A stretch of DNA of 64,000 bases from Frankia sp. AgB1.9. GTDB taxonomy: Bacteria > Actinomycetota > Actinomycetes > Frankiales > Frankiaceae. The stretch lies in the NCBI RefSeq assembly GCF_016786355.1, contig NZ_JADWYX010000004.1, positions 1 to 64,000 on the forward strand. Direction: 5' to 3'. The notes beneath the pieces were generated by a model that did not search any database, had not been told where the DNA came from, and saw nothing but the letters and a program-made list of their open reading frames with translations. Made by a program: the position numbers and the translations under genes. Shown piece after piece: positions 42,555 through 51,523 of the stretch; within the stretch, counting starts at the first letter, position 1, and every line of letters begins with the position of its first letter.

Positions 42555-43508
42555 TCACATCCGCTCCAGGTCACGGGAGGTTCCGCCGAGCGACAGGTAG
42601 ACGTCCTCCAGGGACGGCGTCGCCAGGCTGAAGTCGTCAAGGGCCGCGAACGCGGGGCCGGTGGTGAGCAGGGCGAGTGCCTCGCGGGCCCGCTCCGGTG
42701 ACATCCGGACGGTCCAGCGACGGCCGGAGCGGGTCGCGCCCTCGCCCAGCCAGCACACCGTCGGGTCGGCGGCGGGCGGCTCCTCGCGCCAGGCGAGCTC
42801 GAGGCGGACATCCGCGTCGACGAGCGCCTTCAGCCGGCCCGGTGTGTCACAGGCGATCACCCGACCGGCGTCGAGCACCGCCACCCGGTCGAGCACCGTC
42901 TCCGCCTCCAGCACGTTGTGGGTGATCAGCACCACCGTCACACCCGCGTCGTCACAGCGGCGCCGCAGCGCCGTCCAGACCGCGCGCCGGCTACGCGTGT
43001 CGAGACCGGTCGTCGGCTCGTCGAGCACCAGCACGGGCCGGGACCCGACGAGCGCCGTCGCGACGCACGCCAGCCGGCGCTGGCCGCCGGACAGCCGGCC
43101 AAGGGGGCGGCCGGCGACGCCGACCAGGTCCAGCTCGTCGAGCACCGCGTCCCGCTCGGCGCGGGCCGTGGCCTTCGACAGGCCACGCATCCGCCCGGTG
43201 GTCTCCACCGCGGTCGCGACCGGCAGCTCGGCAAGGGCGAGGTCGCTCTGGCCAAGATAGGCGACCAGCCGGGCCGGCAGGTCCGGCCGGGCGACGACGT
43301 CGTGCCCGAAGAGCTCGACGCTGCCCTCGTCGGGCCGCAGCAGGCCCATCAGCTGCCGCACCAGCGTCGTCTTACCGGCGCCGTTGGGGCCCAGGATGCC
43401 GAACACCTCACCGGCCGGGACATCGAGATCGATGTGGTCGTTGGCGAGCACGACCGTGTCCCCGGACCGGTGCCGGCGGGTCAGACCCCGAACGGCGAAA
43501 CTACGCAC
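42555..43508 (-). CDS. ABC transporter ATP-binding protein (drug-export type)
   Basis: This is 317 residues from GTG 43508, chosen because GGGAG lies 8 nt upstream; a start at 43568 is possible. Walker A GPNGAGKTTLVRQLMGLL, signature LSGGQRRLACVATALVG, Walker B VLVLDEPTTGLD and switch His in LITHN are present. The C-terminal 90 residues are the usual extension of DrrA-like ATPases (SLEDVYLSLGG near the end). It is the first gene of an operon with the ABC-2 permease and the DUF2567-like gene. Confidence 0.9.
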   Translation of the reverse strand: MRSFAVRGLTRRHRSGDTVVLANDHIDLDVPAGEVFGILGPNGAGKTTLVRQLMGLLRPDEGSVELFGHDVVARPDLPARLVAYLGQSDLALAELPVATAVETTGRMRGLSKATARAERDAVLDELDLVGVAGRPLGRLSGGQRRLACVATALVGSRPVLVLDEPTTGLDTRSRRAVWTALRRRCDDAGVTVVLITHNVLEAETVLDRVAVLDAGRVIACDTPGRLKALVDADVRLELAWREEPPAADPTVCWLGEGATRSGRRWTVRMSPERAREALALLTTGPAFAALDDFSLATPSLEDVYLSLGGTSRDLERM

Positions 43509-43595
43509 CGGACCATTCTCCCTGACGCCGGGACCACTCCGTACGGGCGGCGGCGTCCGGATAGTCACGCGAGGCCGGCCGGGGCTGCGCCGCGC

Positions 43596-44240
43596 TCAGA
43601 CCGCGCTGCTCATCCACACGACGATGTCGAGCATGCGCAGCGAGCTGACCCCCGGGCCGGGGGTCGGGACCAGGTTCGACAGCCGTTGGAACTCCTCGGC
43701 GTTCTCGCGCAGGTCGAACTGCATCGCACGGACCAGCAGCTCCATGTACTGCCGCCAGGACCGGCCGTCCTTCGGCGCCGCCGGCACGCAGTTCTCGTGC
43801 TGGTAGAAGATCCGGACCTTCGAGTCGAACAGGGGGACGAGCGCCGGACGCTTACGGTGCAGGACCTTGGCGATGAGCGATCCCTTGACGTCGCGGTCGG
43901 ACACGTCGGGGTCGTCCAGCGGGTCGTAGAGGGCGGCGACCAGGTCGAGGGTGACGTCGTCGGCCTCGATCAGCTCGATACCGGGCGGCAGCTTGTCCAG
44001 CGCCCGCTGCAGCAGCGGCATCAGCGCGGTCAGGGTGTGCAGCCGGTCGACGTCCACCCCGACGCCGAGCAGGGCAGGGGCGAGCAGGTCGCCGGTGCAG
44101 AGCAGATCGGGGTCACCGTTCGTGACCAGGCCGTCGTAGTACGGGTAGGCGTAACGCAGCCCGCGCTTGCGCGGCCCCAGGTATTCCTCGAGCAGGCTCT
44201 CCGCGTCGAAGACCTCCCGGGTGCCCATCGCCAGCTTCAC
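43596..44240 (-). CDS. DUF6308-like protein of unknown function
   Basis: This is 214 residues from GTG 44240, chosen because GAGGAA sits 6 nt upstream. The sequence is well conserved in character (RYAYPYYDGLVTNGDPDLLC, GDLLAPALLGVGVDVDRLHT, ALYDPLDDPDVSDRDVKGSL, RKRPALVPLFDSKVRIFYQH) and looks like the actinobacterial DUF6308 family. It has no membrane segment or catalytic motif that I can name. It precedes the ABC exporter operon by 87 bp in the same direction but need not be linked. Confidence 0.55.
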   Translation of the reverse strand: MKLAMGTREVFDAESLLEEYLGPRKRGLRYAYPYYDGLVTNGDPDLLCTGDLLAPALLGVGVDVDRLHTLTALMPLLQRALDKLPPGIELIEADDVTLDLVAALYDPLDDPDVSDRDVKGSLIAKVLHRKRPALVPLFDSKVRIFYQHENCVPAAPKDGRSWRQYMELLVRAMQFDLRENAEEFQRLSNLVPTPGPGVSSLRMLDIVVWMSSAV

Positions 44241-44602
44241 CGAAAGTTCCTCATTCCTCGCGTCTGGCGCCCGTCCCAGGGCACACCGCGGTCTCGGTCG
44301 TCCCGGCCGCGCCCGGGGGCACGGCGAGCCGGGCGCGCGGGCGCGCCGGTGTCCCCCAAACAGTACGGCCGATCGTGGCGCTCTGTGACCACCCGTCGCG
44401 ATCGTCACTGATCGCCCAGGTACTCGCTGAAGATAATCTCCCGCCCGGACCTCGACCGGAAGCACCGGTTGCCCCACCGCAACCCTCACGCCCGTTAGGG
44501 GCGGATCCGCGCGCCTTGGCCCGCTCTCGTGCCCGCTCATCGTGGTCGGACGCCGGGGCGAGAGCGGGGCGAACGATTTGCACGCATGTGCGCAGGTCAG
44601 CT
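44241..44602. other. Intergenic region
   Basis: About 360 bp between the DUF6308-like and CopG-type genes. No supported gene or hairpin. Confidence 0.35.
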
Positions 44603-44620
44603 ACTGTCGACTACGACAGT
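44603..44620. promoter_or_regulatory. Candidate operator of the CopG-type antitoxin
   Basis: ACTGTCG and CGACAGT form an exact inverted repeat with a 4-nt spacer, nested in GCTAC (44600-44604) and GTAGC (44624-44628). It lies 84 bp upstream of the antitoxin start. Ribbon-helix-helix antitoxins autoregulate through such sites; binding is inferred. Confidence 0.5.
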
Positions 44621-44703
44621 GACGTAGCCGTCACTCATGCCCGACTCTCGCCACAGCACGTCCGCCGGAAGGCGCGGGCGTACACCAAAGAAGGAGGTTG
44701 CCC

Positions 44704-45042
44704 ATGTCCGCGGTAGCCACGGTCGGACCGGTCGTTCAGACGGAGACCACGGAGGATGCGCCGCAAAGGACCTACGCTCGGACCATGGCACTGAAGCGCG
44801 TCACGATCCGCGTTCCAGAAGAGCTCCTCGCCAAGGCGCATCGCGCGATGGAAGAGGGCCGGGCCGCGTCGGTCTCGGCCTACTTCGTGAAGCTCGCCGA
44901 ACTGGAGCCTGACTGGAGGGATGCCCGGGAGGTGGTCGACGAGATGATCGCGGCTATCGGCGGCATCGACCCGGAGACCGAGGCGTGGGCCCGATCAGTG
45001 CTCGACGAGGACCAAGCTGGTGAGAACGCCGGCCCAGCATGA
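44704..45042 (+). CDS. CopG/ribbon-helix-helix-type antitoxin
   Basis: This is 112 residues from ATG 44704; AAGGAGG at 44691-44697 fixes the start. Residues about 30-65 read LKRVTIRVPEELLAKAHRAM then EEGRAASVSAYFVKLAEL, a beta-strand plus two helices as in RHH antitoxins. The acidic C-terminus (VVDEMIAAIGGIDPETEAWA) would wrap the toxin. ATGA overlap with the PIN gene marks a toxin-antitoxin operon. Since the toxin is frameshifted, the antitoxin may be a relic. Confidence 0.78.
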   Translation: MSAVATVGPVVQTETTEDAPQRTYARTMALKRVTIRVPEELLAKAHRAMEEGRAASVSAYFVKLAELEPDWRDAREVVDEMIAAIGGIDPETEAWARSVLDEDQAGENAGPA

Positions 45043-45417
45043 AGGCGGTCGTTCTCGACTCGGGCGCGCTGATCGCGCTTGAACGGCAGGACCATCGGAT
45101 GATCAAGATTGTTGATAGGGTCATCTCCGGCCAGCTGCCGACGTACCTCCCGGCCGGAGTGCTGGCGCAGGTCTGGCGTGGCTCGCCTCGGCAGCATTCG
45201 CTGACCCGACTCGTGCGGGACCCGCTCGGTCCGCGTCGAGCCTCTGTCCGAAGATGCCGCGCGAAGCATCGGACGACTGCTCGCGGCGAGCGGTACCAGC
45301 GATGTCGTGGACGGACACGTGGCACTACTCGCCCGCCATCGGCACGCGACGGTCATCACGTCAGACCCGAAAGACCTGCAGCTCCTTGATGCGACGCTCC
45401 CGTTGATCATCGTCTAG
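45039..45417 (+). pseudogene. PIN-domain (VapC-like) toxin, frameshifted
   Basis: The frame begins MKAVVLDSGALIALERQDHR with the first PIN Asp and is normal to LTRLVRDPL. It then leaves the family pattern. Reading one base later from 45230 restores a perfect PIN C-terminus: VRVEPLSEDAARSIGRLLAA, SDVVDGHVALLARHRHATVI, TSDPKDLQLL and stop TAG 45415-45417. Dropping one G at 45228/45229 joins both halves as DPLVRVEP. As it stands the protein loses the later catalytic Asp residues. Either a real inactivation or a sequencing error. Confidence 0.85.
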
Positions 45418-45449
45418 GCGTTTGCCGACAACCGACCCACAGCTGGCCC

Positions 45450-45489
45450 GCAGGCTGCCCGCCCGCATTGACGCGCGCGGGCAGCCTGC
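45450..45489 (-). terminator. Terminator hairpin between ileS and the PIN pseudogene
   Basis: GCAGGCTGCCCGC (45450-45462) and its exact complement (45477-45489) flank a 14-nt loop. It lies 9 bp after the ileS stop and can serve both converging transcripts. Confidence 0.7.
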
Positions 45490-45497
45490 AGCCGGCT

Positions 45498-48400
45498 CTA
45501 CCTGGCCGCCGGTTCCGCTTTGCCCAGCGCGAAGTTGAGGCCCAGCTCGTCCGAGGTGTGGTGGGTGCCGGCCGGCAGATCGCCCTCGACGAAGCTGACG
45601 GCCAGGACCTCCTCGGCGACCGATGCCGCGTGCTCGCGCAGCGCCAGCGCGGTCGCGGACTTGGACGCCGACCACCAGACGTCGACCCGGTCGGTGATCT
45701 CCAGGCCGGAGCTCTTGCGGGCGTCCTGCAGGACACGGACGACGTCGCGGGCGAGGCCGGCCCGGGCCAGCTCCGGGGTGATCTCCAGGTCGAGGGCGAC
45801 CGACAGGCCGGACTCGGAGGTGACCGCCCAGCCCTGGCGCGGCGTCTCGGTGACGATCAGTTCGTCGCCGGACAGCTCGATGGACTCGCCCTCGACCACG
45901 ACCGTGAGCTTCCCGTCCACGGGCAGCCCCGCGGTGGCGACGGCGCCCGCCACGACCGGCGTCCGCTTGCCGAACCGACGGCCCAACGCCCGGAAGTTCG
46001 GTTTGACCGAGACGTCGACGACATCCGCGGTCGCGCCCTCGACGGTCGTGACGTTGAGCTCGTCGGCGATCTGGGCCCGCAGCTCGGCGGGAAGCGACTC
46101 GAAGGCGGCCCCGCCGACAACGGCCCGCGGCAGCGGCTGGCGGGTCCGCACCGCGCTGCCTGCCCTGGCGGCTCGGCCGAGCTCCACGATCCGGCGGACG
46201 AGCGTCATCTGCTCGGAGAGCGTCTCGTCAACCCAGGACGCGGGCGGCTCGGGCCAGGAGGCCAGGTGCACCGAGTCCGGCGAGCCGGGGGTGTGGGCGA
46301 ACAGCCGGGCCCACAGCCAGTCGGTCAGGAACGGCGCGAACGGCGCCATCGCCCGGGTGACCCCGTCCAGGCAGCGGTAGAGGGTGTCCAGCGCGTCCGG
46401 GTCGCCGGCCCAGAACCGCCGCCGCGACCGGCGGACGTACCAGTTCGACAGGTCGTCGACGAACTGGGAGAGGCGTCGACCGGCGCGCAGCGTGTCGAAC
46501 TTCTCCAGCGCCTCGTCGACCTCGCGGACGGTCGCGGCCAGCTCCGAGAGGGCCCAGCGGTCGAGGACCGGGCGGTCAGCGGGCGGCGCGCCGTGGGCCT
46601 CGGCCGGGTCCCAGCCAGCGGCCGAGGCGTAGAGGGAGAAGAAGGACGCGGTGTTCCAGTAGGTCAGCAGGACCTTGCGGACGATGTCCTCGATCGCCTC
46701 GTGGCCGACCCGGCGGTCCGACCACGGCGAGCCGCCGGCGAGCATCAGCCAGCGGACCGCGTCCGCGCCGTGCTGCTCGAACAGCGCGAACGGGTCCAGG
46801 ACGTTGCCGATGTGCTTGGACATCTTGCGTCCGTCGGCGTCCAGCAGCAGGCCGAGGCAGAGCACGGTCTCGTAGCTCGACTGGTCGAAGACCAGCGTGC
46901 CGACGGCCATCATCGTGTAGAACCAGCCGCGGGTCTGGTCGATCGCCTCGCAGATGTACTGCGCCGGGTAGTGGCTGGCGAACTCGTCCTGGTTGCGGTG
47001 CGGGGCGCCCCACTGGGCGAACGGCATCGCGCCGCTGTCGTACCAGACGTCGATCACCTCGGGCACCCGGCTGGCCGTGCCGCCGCAGCCCTCGTGCCGG
47101 CAGGGCAGGGTGACGTCGTCGACGAAGGGCCGGTGCGGGTCGAGGGCGGACAGGTCGCGGCCGGTGAGCGTCGAGAGCTCGGCCAGCGACTCGACGCAGG
47201 TCAGGTGGGTCGGGTCGTCCTGGCAGCGCCAGATCGGTAGCGGGGTGCCCCAGTAGCGGTTGCGCGACAGCGCCCAGTCGACGTTGTTGCGCAGCCACTC
47301 GCCGTAGCGGCCGGTTCTGATCCGGTCCGGGTGCCAGTCGGTCTTCGCGTTCTCCTCGACCAGCCGGTCACGGATCGCCGTCGTGCGGATGTACCAGCTG
47401 GGCAGCGGGTAGTAGATCAACGGCGTGTGGCAGCGCCAGCAGTGCGGGTAGCTGTGCACGTAGCTGGTGCCGCGCCACAGCAGCCCGCGGGCGTCGAGGT
47501 CCGCGGTCAGCGGCGCGTCGGCGTCCTTGAAGAACTGCCCGCCGACGAGCGGGACGTCGGCCAGGAAGTGGCCGTCGGTGCCGATCGGGTTGACGACCGG
47601 CAGGCCCACGCCGCGGCAGACCCCGAGGTCCTCGGCGCCGAACGCCGGCGCCTGATGGACCAGACCCGTGCCGTCGGTGGTGGTGACGTAGTCGGCGAGC
47701 AGCACCGAGTGCGGGGCCGCCGCGGCACGGCCGGCGGCGAGCCGGCCGGTGACCCCGTCGGCGCCGGGCTCGAACCGGGCCGCGTCGAGCAGCTCGAACG
47801 GCCGCTGGTACCGGGTTCCGGCGAGCTGGGCGCCGGTCAGCCGGTCGACGACCGTGGCCCCCTCGGCAGCGTCACCGAGGGCCGTGGCGACGAGCGGCTC
47901 GGCGACCACGAGGTGCTCCCCCGCGGCGGTGCGCACGAGGACGTAGGTGACGTCCGGATGGGCCGCGACGGCCGTGTTGGAGACCAGCGTCCACGGGGTC
48001 GTCGTCCAGACGAGCAGCCTCGCGTCGCGCTCGGCGGTGAAGAACCCCGCCGGCCCGGTGCCGGCCACGACCGGGAACCGGACGTAGACCGACGGGTCGG
48101 CGACGTCCTTGTAGCCCTGGGAGACCTCGTGGTCGGACAGCGGGGTCTCGTCGCGCGGGCAGTACGGGGTGACCCGGAAGTCCTCGACCAGCAGGCCCTT
48201 GTCGAAGATCTGCCGCAGGGACCACCAGACGGACTCGATGTAGGACGTGTCCATCGTCCGGTAGGCGCCGTCGAGGTCGACCCAGTAGCCCATCCGCTCC
48301 GTCATCGCGGAGAAGTCGGCGACGTGGCGAAGCACCGACTCGCGGCAGCGGGCGTTGAACTCGGCGATGCCGTACTTCTCGATGTCCGACTTGCTGGTGA

Positions 48401-48758
48401 AGCCCAGCTCCTTCTCGACCGCGAGCTCGACGGGAAGGCCGTGGCAGTCCCAGCCCGCGCGGCGGGGGACGTGGTAGCCCTTCATCGTCCGGTAGCGCGG
48501 GAAGATGTCCTTGAACACCCGTGCCTCGACGTGGTGGGCGCCCGGCTTGCCGTTGGCGGTCGGCGGGCCCTCGAAGAACACCCACAGCGGCGCGTCGGCG
48601 GTCGCGGCCAGCGAGCGCTCGAAGACCTGGGTGTCACGCCAGCGGTCGAGCGTCTCCTGCTCGAAGGCGGGCAGGTCGACCTTCGTCGGCAGCGGGGCGA
48701 ACGCCGGCGGATGGTCGGCGCTGGCAGCGGTGGTGGGCGTATCCGTGGGGCTGGTCAT
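45498..48758 (-). CDS. ileS: Isoleucyl-tRNA synthetase
   Basis: This is 1086 residues from ATG 48758. The class I HIGH-type motif is PPTANGKPGAHHVEAR and the KMSKS motif is GRKMSKHIGN. The CP1 editing domain (VWTTTPWTLVSNTAVAAHPD) and WDCHGLPVELAVEKELGF are present. The size and motifs are those of the longer, eukaryote-like IleRS found in actinobacteria, which is often mupirocin-tolerant. It charges tRNA-Ile in the cytoplasm. The leader carries a T-box, so expression rises when uncharged tRNA-Ile accumulates. Confidence 0.96.
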   Translation of the reverse strand: MTSPTDTPTTAASADHPPAFAPLPTKVDLPAFEQETLDRWRDTQVFERSLAATADAPLWVFFEGPPTANGKPGAHHVEARVFKDIFPRYRTMKGYHVPRRAGWDCHGLPVELAVEKELGFTSKSDIEKYGIAEFNARCRESVLRHVADFSAMTERMGYWVDLDGAYRTMDTSYIESVWWSLRQIFDKGLLVEDFRVTPYCPRDETPLSDHEVSQGYKDVADPSVYVRFPVVAGTGPAGFFTAERDARLLVWTTTPWTLVSNTAVAAHPDVTYVLVRTAAGEHLVVAEPLVATALGDAAEGATVVDRLTGAQLAGTRYQRPFELLDAARFEPGADGVTGRLAAGRAAAAPHSVLLADYVTTTDGTGLVHQAPAFGAEDLGVCRGVGLPVVNPIGTDGHFLADVPLVGGQFFKDADAPLTADLDARGLLWRGTSYVHSYPHCWRCHTPLIYYPLPSWYIRTTAIRDRLVEENAKTDWHPDRIRTGRYGEWLRNNVDWALSRNRYWGTPLPIWRCQDDPTHLTCVESLAELSTLTGRDLSALDPHRPFVDDVTLPCRHEGCGGTASRVPEVIDVWYDSGAMPFAQWGAPHRNQDEFASHYPAQYICEAIDQTRGWFYTMMAVGTLVFDQSSYETVLCLGLLLDADGRKMSKHIGNVLDPFALFEQHGADAVRWLMLAGGSPWSDRRVGHEAIEDIVRKVLLTYWNTASFFSLYASAAGWDPAEAHGAPPADRPVLDRWALSELAATVREVDEALEKFDTLRAGRRLSQFVDDLSNWYVRRSRRRFWAGDPDALDTLYRCLDGVTRAMAPFAPFLTDWLWARLFAHTPGSPDSVHLASWPEPPASWVDETLSEQMTLVRRIVELGRAARAGSAVRTRQPLPRAVVGGAAFESLPAELRAQIADELNVTTVEGATADVVDVSVKPNFRALGRRFGKRTPVVAGAVATAGLPVDGKLTVVVEGESIELSGDELIVTETPRQGWAVTSESGLSVALDLEITPELARAGLARDVVRVLQDARKSSGLEITDRVDVWWSASKSATALALREHAASVAEEVLAVSFVEGDLPAGTHHTSDELGLNFALGKAEPAAR

Positions 48759-48787
48759 CGTGGTGGGGTCCCGGTCTCCGTCGACAT
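48755..48787 (-). CDS. Possible 10-codon upstream ORF overlapping the ileS start
   Basis: ATG 48787 reads MSTETGTPPR and its TGA overlaps the ileS ATG (ATGA). ileS itself has no good Shine-Dalgarno close to its ATG, so translational coupling from this leader ORF is possible. This is seen in the sequence but unproven. Confidence 0.3.
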   Translation of the reverse strand: MSTETGTPPR

Positions 48788-48789
48788 GG

Positions 48790-49040
48790 CTGTGCCGCCG
48801 GAGGGACGACGCCACTGCGCTCCCCCGGGCCCAGACCCGGCGGCGCGGCGACACCGCGGTACCACCCTCCTTGCGCGCCGGCCCGGCCTGCCGGCCGCGG
48901 GCGCACCCCTCGTTCCACCGCGGCTGCCGGATCTACTGACGCCCAGGACGAGCGTGTTCTCCCGACGACTCAGGGCTGATCTTCACGACGCGCTAGCCAC
49001 CGGGCTTCCACCATCCCCGGCTCGCTGGAGTTCTCGTGCT
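48790..49040 (-). promoter_or_regulatory. T-box riboswitch of ileS
   Basis: On the minus strand, the T-box consensus AGGGTGGTACCGCGGTG is at 48852-48868. About 110 nt further upstream, GAAGATCAG in a stem-I-like context holds the specifier ATC (48978-48980), an Ile codon. GGTGGAACGAGG lies between the two. No terminator with T-tract follows, so, as known for actinobacterial ileS T-boxes, control is probably at translation. The 5' boundary is approximate. Confidence 0.85.
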
Positions 49041-49450
49041 GGCCGCGCCCGCCGCTACTCGTCCCGTCGACGTCTTGCCGCTGGCTGTTTCCCAGCGTAG
49101 CGGAGCGACGCAACCCGGTTTACCCGGCCGCTCCCAGCCGGACCCGGAACAGCCATGATCACGGATTTTCCGCCCGGAGCCACGCCCAGGCCCGGTCAGA
49201 TGCCAAGCCGATCGGGAGACACCGCCGCTCACGGGAGACACGCCGCTCAATGGCCGGCCCCGGTTCGCACAGTCGTTCCCTCGACGTTTCCACATAGTGG
49301 GCCCGAAGTGGCCATAATCGCCAGGAGCAATAGACACAAATGGCCCGGGCAAGTGATCCCCTACTTGGTCCGTATGCGGATCAGTGGGACCCCCATGGGC
49401 ACCGGGGTCCCCGGGAGCGCGACCCGGCGGAGACCTCGGGTTGGGTGAGG
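49041..49450. other. Intergenic region between ileS leader and CFA-like gene
   Basis: No supported gene. It holds a tandem near-duplicate of 19 and 18 bp (CGGGAGACACCGCCGCTCA at 49213-49231, and the same less one C at 49232-49249). Confidence 0.45.
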
Positions 49451-50635
49451 ATGAGCACGGCTACCTGGGACCGCTTCGAGCGTCGGCTTCGGCAGGCCTG
49501 TGCGAAGAGGTCGATACGGACCACGTTCACCGTCCAGATGTCGGATGGCTTCACGTTCCAGGTCGGTGACGACGAGCCGCGGTTCTCGATAACCAGCCAG
49601 GCGGCGGCCGGTGACAAGGCGCTGACATCCATGGATCTCTTCCAGGTCGGCGACGCCTTCATCGGCGGCGCCGTGGCGGTCGACGGCGACGTCGTCGCGG
49701 CACTGGCCTCCCGGAAGGTCTTCTCGGACTTCCACCCGCTTGTCTGGCTCCGGCGGTTCGCGCCGCTGGCCCTCGGCGGCCGCGCCCAGCGCAGGGCCGA
49801 CGACGCGGCGATCGCCGCGCACTACGACGAGGACGCGGACTTCTTCACCACGTTCCTGGACACGGCATACCGGTGCTACACGCACGGCGTCTTCACGTCG
49901 GACACCGAGCCGCTCGAGGCCGCGATGGCGAACAAGATGCGCTACGCGTACGAGGCCCTGGAGCTGTCCCCCGGCGCCCGCGTGGTCGAGGTCGGCGGCG
50001 GCTGGGGCGCGTTCCTGCAGTACGGCTCCGAGCAGGGTGCCCGGGTGACGTCACTCACGCTCTCCCGCGCCTCCGAGACGTTCATGAACGACCTCGCGAA
50101 GGAACGCGGGTTCCGCGACGCGACGGTCGTGCGCCAGCACCTGTTCGCGTACGAGAGCAGCAAGCCCTACGACGCGCTCGTGAACATGGGCGTCACGGAG
50201 CATCTGCCCGACTACAGGTCCACGCTGCGCAAGTACGCGGAGCTGGTCCGTCCGGGCGGCCTGGTCTACCTCGATGCCGTGGCGATGCGCCGCAAACACC
50301 ACCTGTCAAGCTTCATGAGCCGGCACATCTATCCGGGCCGCTCGACGCCGATGGTGCTGCACGAGTACCTGGCCTGTGTCGCCCGGTCGCCGCACTTCCG
50401 GGTCCGGACCGTGATCGAGGACACCCGCAACTACATGCTGACCTGCCGAGCGTGGGCGCTGGGCCTCGACGGGGCCCGAGAGCAGATCACCGAGCGCTGG
50501 GGCGCCGAGATCTACCTCAGGTTCCGCGCGTTCCTGTGGGGCTCGACGGCCGGGTTCGTCACCGGCCAGCTGCAGGCCTACCGGGTCGTGCTGGAGCGCC
50601 TCGGCACCGGCGACGTCGCCGAGCTGCCGGCCTGA
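49451..50635 (+). CDS. Cyclopropane-fatty-acyl-phospholipid synthase-like SAM methyltransferase
   Basis: This is 394 residues from ATG 49451; the start is uncertain since GAGG abuts it and the frame is open to 49340. Residues about 1-110 are the N-terminal lipid-binding-like part. The methyltransferase begins with HYDEDADFFTTFLDTAYRCY, SAM motif I is VVEVGGGWGAFLQYGSEQGA, and NMGVTEHLPDYRSTLRKYAE and LVYLDAVAMRRK follow. It resembles CmaS/CFA enzymes that modify unsaturated acyl chains, though mycobacterial-type relatives also act on other lipids. It is monocistronic, divergent from ileS. Confidence 0.82.
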   Translation: MSTATWDRFERRLRQACAKRSIRTTFTVQMSDGFTFQVGDDEPRFSITSQAAAGDKALTSMDLFQVGDAFIGGAVAVDGDVVAALASRKVFSDFHPLVWLRRFAPLALGGRAQRRADDAAIAAHYDEDADFFTTFLDTAYRCYTHGVFTSDTEPLEAAMANKMRYAYEALELSPGARVVEVGGGWGAFLQYGSEQGARVTSLTLSRASETFMNDLAKERGFRDATVVRQHLFAYESSKPYDALVNMGVTEHLPDYRSTLRKYAELVRPGGLVYLDAVAMRRKHHLSSFMSRHIYPGRSTPMVLHEYLACVARSPHFRVRTVIEDTRNYMLTCRAWALGLDGAREQITERWGAEIYLRFRAFLWGSTAGFVTGQLQAYRVVLERLGTGDVAELPA

Positions 50636-50727
50636 CCTCCCGCGGCCGACAGCCGGGCGGCGCGCAGACGAAAGCCCAGCCCACGGGCCATCCGGCGGGC
50701 GGCGACGAGTCCGGTCGCCGACGCCCG

Positions 50728-50741
50728 TAGAGTTGACGGCG
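50728..50741 (+). promoter_or_regulatory. -10 box for a leaderless lspA transcript
   Basis: TAGAGT at 50728-50733 ends 7 nt before the GTG start at 50741, and there is no Shine-Dalgarno. Transcription would begin at the start codon itself, a frequent arrangement in actinobacteria. Confidence 0.5.
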
Positions 50742-51523
50742 TGGGAGAGGCACCGACCAGCGAGGGTGACGTACGCGAGCCGGGCGACGAGTCCGTCGCG
50801 CGCGCGTATCTGGACTGGGGCAAGGAGCCGGAACCGACGGCTGGGAAGGCCACCGGCGCGCACGCCGGTCCGCCCGCGGCGACGCGGGCCGACGGTGCGT
50901 CCGGCGGGGTCACCCTGCCCGGCGACGAAGACGCAGAGCTCCGGGGCGGAGGGTCCGCCCCTCGGGCATCCCGATCAGTCGCGCGCACCCCGGTGCGCGT
51001 TCTGCTCGGCACGGCGGTCGGAATCGTCCTGCTCGACGCCATCACGAAGATCATCGTCGTGGCGACGCTCTCCAACCACGCGCCGGTGACGCTGATCCCG
51101 GGTGTGCTCCAGCTGGAGCTCACCCGTAACTCCGGTGCCGCGTTCAGCATCGGGGGCGGCGCCACGGTGCTGTTCAGCCTGATCGCCGTGGCCGTGGTCG
51201 TCATCGTCGCGCGCACCGCCCGCCGGCTGGCCTCGGTCGCCTGGGCCGTCGTGCTCGGCGCGATCGTCGGCGGCGCCGTCGGGAACCTCGTCGACCGGCT
51301 GGTCCGCGCGCCCGGTCCACTGCGCGGCCACGTGGTCGACTGGATCTATCTGCACCACTGGCCGATCTTCAACGTGGCCGACTCGTCGATCGTCATCGCC
51401 GCCGTGCTCGCGGTGATCCTCTCGGCGCTGGGTATCGGCCTGGACGGCGGCCGGTACAGCCGAACGGACCAGGCAGCAGCGCCGGGGCCGCCGGTCGAGC
51501 AGCCCCCGGCCGGCCGGGGATGA
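50741..51523 (+). CDS. lspA: Lipoprotein signal peptidase II with N-terminal extension
   Basis: This is 260 residues. A polar N-terminal extension of about 85 residues precedes the four-TM signal peptidase II core. The catalytic Asp residues are in [11 protein letters not shown] and [23 protein letters not shown] and [15 protein letters not shown] are also typical. It cleaves the signal peptide of diacylglyceryl-prolipoproteins at the membrane. ATGA/GTGA overlaps join it to rluD-like and a membrane gene in one operon, an order common in bacteria. Confidence 0.95.
   Translation: MGEAPTSEGDVREPGDESVARAYLDWGKEPEPTAGKATGAHAGPPAATRADGASGGVTLPGDEDAELRGGGSAPRASRSVARTPVRVLLGTAVGIVLLDAITKIIVVATLSNHAPVTLIPGVLQLELTRNSGAAFSIGGGATVLFSLIAVAVVVIVARTARRLASVAWAVVLGAIVGGAVGNLVDRLVRAPGPLRGHVVDWIYLHHWPIFNVADSSIVIAAVLAVILSALGIGLDGGRYSRTDQAAAPGPPVEQPPAGRG

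Noticed and set aside
45468-47240. Long plus-strand open frame antisense to ileS
   Set aside because: It is a GC-driven shadow; the ileS motifs fill the other strand and the peptide is Arg/Gly/Val low-complexity.
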